A stretch of DNA of 64,000 bases from Chelativorans sp. YIM 93263 (GTDB lineage: Bacteria; Pseudomonadota; Alphaproteobacteria; Rhizobiales; Rhizobiaceae), in the NCBI RefSeq assembly GCF_028767125.1, contig NZ_JAKCWP010000008.1, forward strand, positions 138,955 through 202,954, written 5' to 3'. A program made the translations under genes and the position numbers. The notes under the pieces are model-generated. The model worked only from the letters and a program-made list of their open reading frames with translations. It searched no databases and was not told the origin of the DNA. The stretch's first letter is position 1. Every line of letters begins with the position of its first letter. Shown one piece after another: positions 56,264 through 64,000 of the stretch.

Positions 56264-57004
56264 TCAATTGCCCTCCAGCTTGTTCTCAAACATTGTCGAG
56301 CGGCGCCCGCGAAGCACGATATCGAATTTATAGGCGCGCGCGTCCATCGGCACCGTCGAATCCATGTCGAGTGCGGCGATCAGCCCCTCGATCGCCTCCG
56401 TATCGGGGATGGTGCGCACGATCGGGCATTGCCAGATCATCGGATCGCCTTCGAAATACATCTGTGTGATCAGGCGCTGCACGAAGCCGTGCCCGAACAC
56501 GGAAAAGTGAATGTGCGCCGGCCGCCAGTCGTTGATGCCGTTGGGCCAGGGATAGGCGCCGGGCTGGATGGTGCGGAACCAATAATTGCCGTCCTCGTCG
56601 GTAATCGCGCGGCCGCAGCCTCCGAAATTGGGATCGAGCGGAGCGAGATAGCCGTCTTTCTTGTGGCGGTAGCGCCCGCCGGCATTGGCCTGCCAGAACT
56701 CGACCAGCACATTCGGCACCGGCCTGGTGTTCTCGTCCAGAATCCGTCCGTAGACGATGATACGCGGACCAATGGCGCTTTCACCGGATTTGGCGTAGTT
56801 CACCGTCAAATCGTTATCCAGCTCGCCCAGCATTTCACGGCCGAAGACCGGACCGGTTATTTCGGACGGCGTTTGCGGGAAAGCGATCGGCGCCTTTTGC
56901 GGCGCGCGCATAACGGTGCTTTTGTAGCCCGGCGCAAAGGCCGGCGGATGCCATTGGCGGACCCGCTGAAAAAAACCGCCTGCCTCGGGCTTCATGTTCT
57001 TCAT
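56264..57004 (-). CDS. pcaH: Protocatechuate 3,4-dioxygenase beta subunit
   Basis: PcaH, 246 aa, carries the Fe(III) site that cleaves protocatechuate between the hydroxyls. The four ligands are visible with the exact family spacing: Y112 (GRYRH), Y151 (GAYPW), H164 and H166 (RPAHIH); the 39-13-2 spacing equals that of the Pseudomonas enzyme. Its start overlaps the pcaC stop (ATGA), coupling translation. Confidence 0.97.
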   Translation of the reverse strand: MKNMKPEAGGFFQRVRQWHPPAFAPGYKSTVMRAPQKAPIAFPQTPSEITGPVFGREMLGELDNDLTVNYAKSGESAIGPRIIVYGRILDENTRPVPNVLVEFWQANAGGRYRHKKDGYLAPLDPNFGGCGRAITDEDGNYWFRTIQPGAYPWPNGINDWRPAHIHFSVFGHGFVQRLITQMYFEGDPMIWQCPIVRTIPDTEAIEGLIAALDMDSTVPMDARAYKFDIVLRGRRSTMFENKLEGN

Positions 57005-57396
57005 TCATTCTCTCCCGATTCCATTTCGGCAAGTATCTCCTTGATTATCTTGATGGCGTGGTTGGCCGCCGGCACGCCGGCATAAATGGCGACATGGAGC
57101 ATGGCCTCGCGCAGATCCTCCGCGCTCGCTCCGGTGTTCGCGGTAGCGCGGACATGCAGGACCAGTTCCTCGTAGCGGCCGAGCGCAGCAAGAATCGCGA
57201 CGGTCACGATCGAGCGCTCCCGCTTTGACCAGTTCGGCCGCGACCAGACATGCCCCCAGGCGGCTTCCGTTATGAGTTCCTGAAAGGGCGCGTCAAACTC
57301 CGTCTTGTTCTGTTGCGCCTTGTCGACCCAAGCGTCACCCAGCACAGAGCGGCGTGTGGCCAGCCCTTCTTCAAAGCGTTTTGTTTTTTCGTTCAT
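57001..57396 (-). CDS. pcaC: 4-carboxymuconolactone decarboxylase
   Basis: PcaC, 131 aa, decarboxylates 4-carboxymuconolactone to beta-ketoadipate enol-lactone. The CMD fold and its motifs are intact: HVWSRPNWSKRERSIVTVAI and EELVLHVRATANTGASAED, then EAMLHVAIYAGVPAANHAI. It lacks the CxxC of AhpD-type proteins, as expected. The start MNEKTKRFEEG at 57396 follows CGGAGAAACGGAAC. It overlaps pcaH by 4 nt and follows pobA by 19 nt. Confidence 0.96.
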   Translation of the reverse strand: MNEKTKRFEEGLATRRSVLGDAWVDKAQQNKTEFDAPFQELITEAAWGHVWSRPNWSKRERSIVTVAILAALGRYEELVLHVRATANTGASAEDLREAMLHVAIYAGVPAANHAIKIIKEILAEMESGENE

Positions 57397-57415
57397 GTTC
57401 CGTTTCTCCGTGGCT

Positions 57416-58669
<1,254 letters not shown>

Positions 58670-58689
58670 ATCATCCTAGGGAGACGCAG

Positions 58690-59589
58690 ATGGCAGCGCG
58701 AAGCATCCCCAACTACCGGCTTTATCGTGCAAAATCAGATGAATCCGATGACTTTTGGCTGCATAGCGAGACGCTTCCACTGCGTAGCCGGCTGCACAAT
58801 TGGGAGATATCGCTGCACCGGCACGATGCGCTTTTCCAGATATTCATGCTGGAAACTGGTGAGGGGGAACTGCTCAGCCGTACTGAGCGGACAGTTTTTG
58901 CCGCGCCCTGCGCTATCTACATCGCGCCGGGAGCCGTCCACGGCTTTCGCTACTCGCACAATGCCGACGGACTGGTGCTGACAGTGCTGGGCGAACGGCT
59001 TTCGTCCGTACGCGATTGCGACCTTGGTATTGCGGCCTATCTGTCGCAATCCAGGGTCACTCCGCTCGGCGATGAGGACCATGAAGGCAGGGGGCTGGCT
59101 GCGATTGCCGCGCGCCTTCATGAAGAGATCCATGCTCCCGGCGCCGGCAGTGAAGTTCTGCTCGATGCGATGGTCACGGAAATCGTCCTGCGGCTTGCAC
59201 GTGCGGGGGCAGAGGCACTGCAGGACCTTGAAAATCCCGCCCGGCCGCAACACGACCGTCATCGTATGAATGCCTTGGCAGCCTTGCTTGCCGCTCACTG
59301 CCGGGAACACCGGCCGGTGAGTTTTTATGCCGCGAAACTGGGGCTTTCACCCGCCCACCTTAACCGCATCGCACGGCGCGAGGCCGGCACCAGCGTGCGC
59401 GAGTTGGCCGCGCAGCATCTTTTGCGTGCTGCTCGGCGTGACCTGATCTTCACACCGACACCCGTTCAGACGATCGCCTATTCTCTGGGATTTCAGGACC
59501 CTGCCTACTTCAACCGCTTTTTCAAACGCGAAACGGGAATGACGCCAGGAGCATTCCGCGAGTCGGAGCGGCAGAAGATGGCTGCTTGA
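58690..59589 (+). CDS. pobR: AraC-family activator of pobA (PobR-like)
   Basis: A 299-aa AraC regulator. The N-terminal cupin-like effector domain (residues 10-110: HRHDALFQIFMLETGEGELL and APCAIYIAPGAVHGFRYSHN) is followed by the double HTH (about 195-295: YAAKLGLSPAHLNRIARREA and TPVQTIAYSLGFQDPAYFNR with FFKRETGMTPGAFRESER). Divergent position next to pobA is typical of PobR, which responds to 4-hydroxybenzoate. The start MAARSIPNY follows AGGGAGACGCAG; 26 upstream codons are rejected because they cross the likely operator. Confidence 0.85.
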   Translation: MAARSIPNYRLYRAKSDESDDFWLHSETLPLRSRLHNWEISLHRHDALFQIFMLETGEGELLSRTERTVFAAPCAIYIAPGAVHGFRYSHNADGLVLTVLGERLSSVRDCDLGIAAYLSQSRVTPLGDEDHEGRGLAAIAARLHEEIHAPGAGSEVLLDAMVTEIVLRLARAGAEALQDLENPARPQHDRHRMNALAALLAAHCREHRPVSFYAAKLGLSPAHLNRIARREAGTSVRELAAQHLLRAARRDLIFTPTPVQTIAYSLGFQDPAYFNRFFKRETGMTPGAFRESERQKMAA

Positions 59590-59746
59590 CCTTTGTTAGC
59601 CGCGCGCATTCGGAACAATCCTGCTTGGTGAACTGTTTTGCTGTTGGGCGAGGCTAAAGGGTTGTAAAAGGGACGCGGGCCGTGCGTGATGCTCAGGACG
59701 GGAAAAGAAAAAGAACAATGGGCCTGCCTGCGCTTTTCACCCGGCG

Positions 59747-60898
59747 ATGAGTAAGCTTGATCCGCAACGGAGTGATGGTCCTCCAAGTGCTGCGCGTGCC
59801 AGCGAGGATGGTCCGCATTGGACGATTGTCGGGCTTCTTCTGATCGCGGTGTTTGCGGCTCTGTCCTACGCGCAGGCATTTGTCTTGCCCGTGCTTCTCG
59901 CTTTCCTCGTCGCTCTTACGCTGAGCCCCGTCGTACGCTTCTTCGGCCGGCGCCGTGTTCCACCGTTTCTGACCGCAGCAGGGCTGGTGCTCGCAGTTCT
60001 GGCGAGTCTCGCGGTGGGGTTCTACTATCTCAGCAGCCCGGTAGCCGCGCTTCTGGATGATCTGCCGCGAATAGGGATCGAGATCGAGCGAAAGCTCAAT
60101 CAGTTTCGCGCGCCGGTAGAGGAAGTCCAGCAAGCCACCGAGCAGATCGAAGGATTGGCTGCGACCGATACGGAACAGAGCCCGTCCGATCCAGAGGAAG
60201 TGGTGGTGAGGGAGCCTGGGCTTCTGACAGTGGCAGCGGCCAATGCGCCCGAAGCTGCGGCGCGCGGGTTCTTTGCCGTTGTTCTCCTGTTGTTTCTGTT
60301 ATCCTCCGGCGATCTCTTCTACATCAAGATCGTCAGAGCCATGCCTACTCTGACCGACAAGAAGAAAGCACTGAAAATAGCGCGTGATATCGAGCGCGAA
60401 CTCTCCCACTATCTCTCCACAATAGCGCTCATAAACGGTTCTCTGGGATTGGCGGTAGGGATTGGGCTATGGGCGATCGGGATGCCGAACCCGGCCCTCT
60501 GGGGGACGCTGGCGGCGGTTCTGAACTTCATACCGTATGTCGGGGCGGTTATCGGTATCGGGCTGGTGACCGCCGTTGCGCTGGGAACTTTCCCAACGCT
60601 CTCTCATGCCGCGCTGGTTCCGGCCTACTATCTTTTCCTCACGACCCTCGAAGGACAGTTCGTAACCCCGACCGTGCTCGGGCGCAGGCTCGCAATGAAT
60701 CCGGTCGCCGTCTTCCTCGCCATTGCCTTCTGGGGATGGCTGTGGGGCATCATTGGTATGCTGGTCGCTGTACCGCTGATGGTCGCCATCAAGATTTTTT
60801 GCAGCCACATCGAGCCGTTGCGGACCTTCGCGGATTTCTTCTCTGCAGAGCAGGAGACTGAGCCGGGACAGCCGGAGGAAGAATCGCCTAGGGCATGA
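59747..60898 (+). CDS. AI-2E family transporter (PerM-type)
   Basis: A 383-aa integral membrane protein of the AI-2 exporter/PerM family. Hydrophobic segments at about 25-75 (ALSYAQAFVLPVLLAFLVAL), 85-105, 175-195 and four more in the second half fit eight helices; LGTFPTLSHAALVPAYYLFL, EGQFVTPTVLGRRLAMNPVA and FLAIAFWGWLWGIIGMLVAV are the family-typical parts. The best-known homologue exports autoinducer-2, but most members have other or unknown substrates. It overlaps the end of the convergent amidohydrolase by 11 nt. Confidence 0.9.
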   Translation: MSKLDPQRSDGPPSAARASEDGPHWTIVGLLLIAVFAALSYAQAFVLPVLLAFLVALTLSPVVRFFGRRRVPPFLTAAGLVLAVLASLAVGFYYLSSPVAALLDDLPRIGIEIERKLNQFRAPVEEVQQATEQIEGLAATDTEQSPSDPEEVVVREPGLLTVAAANAPEAAARGFFAVVLLLFLLSSGDLFYIKIVRAMPTLTDKKKALKIARDIERELSHYLSTIALINGSLGLAVGIGLWAIGMPNPALWGTLAAVLNFIPYVGAVIGIGLVTAVALGTFPTLSHAALVPAYYLFLTTLEGQFVTPTVLGRRLAMNPVAVFLAIAFWGWLWGIIGMLVAVPLMVAIKIFCSHIEPLRTFADFFSAEQETEPGQPEEESPRA

Positions 60899-62138
60899 TC
60901 TCCGCCGTCTCCACAACTGCGTGGAACAGCACATCCGCGCCGGCTTGCGCCCATTCGGGATCTATCTCTTCCGCCTCGTTGTGCGACAGGCCATCAACGC
61001 AAGGGCACATGACCATCGCCGTGGGTGCCACGCGGTTTATCCAGCAGGCATCGTGTCCCGCCCCGGAGACGATGTTGCGGTGCGAGTAACCAAGGCGGTC
61101 CGCCGCGTCTCGAACTGCTTTCACGCAGCCTTCGTCGAAGGTGACGGGATCGAAATGGCCGACCTGCTCGATTTCATGGCCGACATCCAATGCCTCGCAA
61201 ATTGCGGCGGCGCCTTCGCGGATGCGCGCGTCCATCATGTCCAGGATCTTCTTGTCCGGTGAGCGGATGTCGACCGTGAACACCGTCTTGCCGGGAATAA
61301 TGTTACGCGAGTTCGGATACACTTCTACATGACCGACAGCGCCGACTGCGTTGGGCTGGTAGTCCATTGCAACTTCGTGCACCAGCTCGGTCACGCGTGC
61401 CATGCCAAGGCCGGCGTTGCGGCGCTTGTACATAGGCGTAGAGCCGGTGTGGCTTTCGCGGCCGGTGATGGTCACCTGCAGCCATTTCTGCCCCTGACCA
61501 TGGGTGACGACACCGATGTCGATATCCTCGTCCTCCAGGATTGGCCCCTGTTCGATATGCAGCTCGAAAAAGGCCTTCATCTTGCGCTGGCCGACGGGCT
61601 CGTCTCCCTTCCAGCCGATGCGTTGCAGTTCGTCGCCGAAGCGTTTGCCGTCCCTGTCGGTGCGGTCATAAGCCCAGTCGCGCTCATGCAATCCGGCAAA
61701 GACGCCGGAGGCGAGCATGGCCGGCGCGAAGCGCGTGCCTTCCTCGTTCGTCCAGTTGGTGACGACGATGGGATGCTTCGTCCTGATGCCGAGATCGTTG
61801 AGGCTGCGGACGATCTCAAGCCCGCCGAGTACACCCAGCACGCCGTCATATTTGCCGCCGGTCGGCTGGGTATCGAGATGGGAGCCGACATAGACGGGCA
61901 GGGCATCCGGGTCGGTCCCCTCGCGGCGCGCGAACATGGTGCCCATCTCATCGACGGAGACGGTCATGCCGGCATCCTCGCACCAGCGCTTGAAGAGCGC
62001 GCGGGCTTCACCGTCCTCGTCGGTCAATGTCTGGCGGTTGTTGCCGCCGGCAATACCGGGACCGATCTTCGCCATTTCCATGAGCGAATCCCACAGGCGG
62101 TCCGCGTTGATCCTCAAGTTTTCACCCGGTTGCGCCAT
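60888..62138 (-). CDS. M20-family amidohydrolase (N-carbamoyl-beta-alanine or allantoate type)
   Basis: A 416-aa dinuclear-zinc amidohydrolase of the M20 hydantoinase/carbamoylase group. Metal ligands: VGSHLDTQPTGGKYDG (His, Asp), NEEGTRF (Glu), FFELHIEQGPILEDE (His) and a C-terminal H in SHNEAEE. This group includes beta-ureidopropionase, L-carbamoylases and allantoate amidohydrolase. The neighbouring transaminase favours beta-ureidopropionase, the step N-carbamoyl-beta-alanine to beta-alanine. It follows the cupin gene after 9 nt and has AGGGGAACTG before the ATG. Confidence 0.88.
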   Translation of the reverse strand: MAQPGENLRINADRLWDSLMEMAKIGPGIAGGNNRQTLTDEDGEARALFKRWCEDAGMTVSVDEMGTMFARREGTDPDALPVYVGSHLDTQPTGGKYDGVLGVLGGLEIVRSLNDLGIRTKHPIVVTNWTNEEGTRFAPAMLASGVFAGLHERDWAYDRTDRDGKRFGDELQRIGWKGDEPVGQRKMKAFFELHIEQGPILEDEDIDIGVVTHGQGQKWLQVTITGRESHTGSTPMYKRRNAGLGMARVTELVHEVAMDYQPNAVGAVGHVEVYPNSRNIIPGKTVFTVDIRSPDKKILDMMDARIREGAAAICEALDVGHEIEQVGHFDPVTFDEGCVKAVRDAADRLGYSHRNIVSGAGHDACWINRVAPTAMVMCPCVDGLSHNEAEEIDPEWAQAGADVLFHAVVETAEIMP

Positions 62139-62147
62139 CAGTTCCCC

Positions 62148-62438
62148 TCAATGCTTCAACTCGACCTCGACGAATGACATGGGCTCGGGCCCTCCATTCA
62201 CCACATTGTGCTCGACGCCTTCGTCGCGACGATAGCTTTCGCCGGCCGGCATGTCGACGCGCCGGCTCTCGCCCCCGGGCTCCTCCATCAGAAACGTGCA
62301 AGGCGTCAAGGTGGTGATCACATAATCCATGCCGTGGCGATGCCAGCCGGTCTCCGCACCCGGCGCAAAATCCCACCGGGTGACCCGCACCTTCGCATCA
62401 TCAACGAGTAGGGAATGTGTCGCCTGCGGTCGGGCCAT
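62148..62438 (-). CDS. Small cupin-domain protein
   Basis: A 96-aa single cupin. Motif 1 is FAPGAETGWHRHGMDYVITT and motif 2 MPAGESYRRDEGVEHNVVNG; the three histidines and glutamates form a likely metal site. It may be an accessory enzyme or a sensor in beta-alanine or ureide metabolism; no activity is known. It is tightly packed between the transaminase (3 nt) and the amidohydrolase (9 nt), so it belongs to the same operon. GGTGGAGTGAACG precedes the ATG. Confidence 0.87.
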   Translation of the reverse strand: MARPQATHSLLVDDAKVRVTRWDFAPGAETGWHRHGMDYVITTLTPCTFLMEEPGGESRRVDMPAGESYRRDEGVEHNVVNGGPEPMSFVEVELKH

Positions 62439-62441
62439 CGT

Positions 62442-63770
62442 TCACTCCACCTCGTTAAGTACATCGCGCAGACAATCGACGATCTCGTCGATCTGGCCTT
62501 TCTCGATGATGAGCGGCGGCGAGAGCGCGATGATGTCGCCCGTGGTGCGGATGAGTACGCCTTTCTCGTAGGCTTTCAGGAAAGCGGAGAAGGCGCGCTT
62601 CGTCGGTTCTCCTGCAATGGACTCCAGCTCGATGGCGCCCACCAGCCCGATGTTGCGGATGTCCTTCACATTCGGCGCGTCTTTGAGAGAATGCAGCGCG
62701 TCCTCCCAGTAGGGCGCAAGCTCCGCTCCGCGCGTCAGCAGGCCTTCCTCATTGTACGTTTCGAGCGTCGCGAGGCCGGCCGCACAGGCGATTGGGTTGC
62801 CCGAGTAGGTATAGCCGTGGAAGAACTCGATGAGATGCTCCGGCCCGTTCATGAAAGCGTCGTGGATCTCTTTCTTTGCGAACACCGCACCCATCGGGAT
62901 CACGCCGTTGGTGACGCCCTTGGCCGTGGTCATGATGTCCGGCACCACGTCGAAATAATCCGCGCCGAAGGGCGTGCCGAGGCGGCCGAAGCCGGTGATT
63001 ACTTCATCGAAGATGAGCAGGATGCCGTGCTTGTCGCAGATTTCGCGCAGGCGCTTCAGATAGCCTTTCGGCGGGATGAGCACGCCCGTGGAGCCAGCCA
63101 CCGGCTCGACGATCACCGCCGCTACGGTCGAGGCGTCGTGCAGGGTCACGATGCGCCCAAGCTCATCCGCCAGATCGGCGCCGTGCTCGGGTTCGCCACG
63201 TGTAAAGCTGTTCTGTTCGGGCAGGTGCGTGTGCGGCAGGTGGTCGACGCCGGTCAGGAGTGTGCCGAACATCTTGCGGTTGGCCACGATGCCGCCGACG
63301 GAGATGCCGCCGAAATTCACGCCGTGATAGCCGCGCTCGCGGCCGATCAGGCGGAAGCGCGAGCCGTCGCCCTTGGCCCGGTGATAGGCAAGCGCGATCT
63401 TAAGCGCCGTTTCGACGGATTCGGAGCCGGAATTGGTGAAGAAGACATGATCCATGCCCTCCGGCGCCATGTCGACCAGACGGTTGGCGAATTCGAACGC
63501 TATTGGGTGGCCCATCTGGAAGGCGGGCGCATAGTCGAGCTCGGCCGCCTGCTGCTGGATCGCCTCGGTGATTTTTGGCCGGCAGTGACCGGCGTTCACG
63601 CACCACAGGCCGGAGGTACCATCCAGAACCTGACGGCCGTCCTCGGTCGTGTAGTGCATATCCTTGGCGCCGACGAACATGCGCGGCGCCTGCTTGAACT
63701 GCCGGTTCGCCGTGAACGGCATCCAGAATGCGCTAAGATCGTTCGGCCGCTTGTTCAGACGGTCCGGCAT
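62442..63770 (-). CDS. Class III aminotransferase (beta-alanine:pyruvate type)
   Basis: A 442-aa PLP-dependent omega-aminotransferase. Hallmarks: the start LNKRPNDLSAFWMPFTANRQ typical of beta-alanine:pyruvate transaminases, VFFTNSGSESVETALKIALA (cofactor phosphate loop), LLIFDEVITGFGRLGTPFGA (Asp of the PLP site) and TTAKGVTNGVIPMG with the Schiff-base lysine. It would convert beta-alanine to malonate semialdehyde. The start at 63770 follows AGGAGG by 6 nt; the ATG directly upstream is too close. First gene of the transaminase-cupin-amidohydrolase operon. Confidence 0.9.
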   Translation of the reverse strand: MPDRLNKRPNDLSAFWMPFTANRQFKQAPRMFVGAKDMHYTTEDGRQVLDGTSGLWCVNAGHCRPKITEAIQQQAAELDYAPAFQMGHPIAFEFANRLVDMAPEGMDHVFFTNSGSESVETALKIALAYHRAKGDGSRFRLIGRERGYHGVNFGGISVGGIVANRKMFGTLLTGVDHLPHTHLPEQNSFTRGEPEHGADLADELGRIVTLHDASTVAAVIVEPVAGSTGVLIPPKGYLKRLREICDKHGILLIFDEVITGFGRLGTPFGADYFDVVPDIMTTAKGVTNGVIPMGAVFAKKEIHDAFMNGPEHLIEFFHGYTYSGNPIACAAGLATLETYNEEGLLTRGAELAPYWEDALHSLKDAPNVKDIRNIGLVGAIELESIAGEPTKRAFSAFLKAYEKGVLIRTTGDIIALSPPLIIEKGQIDEIVDCLRDVLNEVE

Positions 63771-63850
63771 CATGAGCCTCCTTCGTGTTCCCCGTGTCCC
63801 CGGCTTTGTCGGTGTCCACGATAGGTGGGTTCCGGCCGTTTGGACAAACA

Positions 63851-63881
63851 ACAATCGCGATTACGCTAGTGGGGCGATTGT
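63851..63881. promoter_or_regulatory. Inverted repeat upstream of the transaminase operon
   Basis: ACAATCGC and GCGATTGT form 8-bp perfect arms with a 15-nt spacer, 80 nt before the transaminase start. The rest of 63771-64000 has no supported gene. Confidence 0.45.
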
Positions 63882-64000
63882 AGCGATTAGGACAAGCGGC
63901 CGCGCGAACCAGCGAGATCATTGGAGTGGGCCAGGAGGCGTACCGCTATCAGCAGTTCAACGCGTCTATCGCAGCAGGCTTGTGCTTGCGAAACCGCAGG

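Noticed and set aside
61329-63824. Two long plus-strand frames opposite the amidohydrolase and transaminase genes
   Set aside because: Both are antisense shadows of genes with intact catalytic motifs.

Overview
The window looks like a chromosomal segment of an alphaproteobacterium of the order Hyphomicrobiales (Rhizobiales), most like the Phyllobacteriaceae (Mesorhizobium, Nitratireductor, Aquamicrobium and relatives). The reasons are high GC content, the order carA - yqeY - dnaG - rpoD, a Rhizobiales-type sigma-70 N-terminus, an enlarged CarB (1164 aa), a 233-aa PyrE, and families common in this order (HlyU, YcgN, DUF1428, DUF4336, ECF42 with YciI). The genus cannot be fixed from the sequence alone. 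No plasmid, phage or CRISPR locus is visible. About 65 protein genes and one tRNA are supported.

Layout. 0-4 kb: a LysM envelope protein with a clean terminator, a GFA-family zinc protein, and an accessory patch. In that patch a DUF559 nuclease-fold gene sits exactly between two related palindromic elements, next to a lower-GC DUF2806 gene. 4-18 kb: carB and carA, both on the minus strand but about 9.5 kb apart. Between them lie small regulators (ArsR, LysR, Lrp), transporters (LysE, a Gate-domain membrane protein), an acetyltransferase and hydrolases. 18-26 kb: yqeY, a CHASE4-GGDEF-EAL protein, dnaG and rpoD with a strong terminator. 26-35 kb: DUF1428/HxlR pair, YjbQ, a SIMPL protein, tRNA(CAU), a monooxygenase, a lytic transglycosylase, pyrC-pyrE, a cupin/TetR pair and a YciI-ECF sigma pair. 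35-45 kb: an orphan polytopic membrane protein, VOC and alpha/beta hydrolase genes, an FKBP, a VOC/TetR pair with two tandem operators, HlyU, a secreted basic protein, YcgN, a very acidic OmpA-family protein, and a small secreted Cys-repeat protein sharing a motif with it. 45-51 kb: a complete peptide-type ABC transporter operon with a Tat-exported binding protein and a fused double ATPase. 51-54.5 kb: VOC, a GST/MarR pair with palindromic operators, and an Rrf2-AhpD-DoxX operon. 54.5-59.6 kb: the pobA-pcaC-pcaH-pcaG-pcaB operon for 4-hydroxybenzoate and protocatechuate, with a divergent AraC-type PobR. 59.7-64 kb: an AI-2E-type exporter and an aminotransferase-cupin-amidohydrolase operon, probably the end of reductive pyrimidine catabolism.

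How the genes work together. Pyrimidine metabolism recurs: synthesis by carA, carB, pyrC and pyrE, and breakdown at the right edge. The second theme is many small regulator-plus-target pairs whose intergenic gaps hold clear inverted repeats (Lrp, TetR twice, MarR, Rrf2, HxlR). I found no large undescribed multi-gene system. The best leads are the palindrome-bracketed DUF559 cassette, the shared CPxG...C motif in adjacent secreted proteins, the apparently leaderless HxlR-SCP2 gene, and a small protein with a perfect ribosome binding site.
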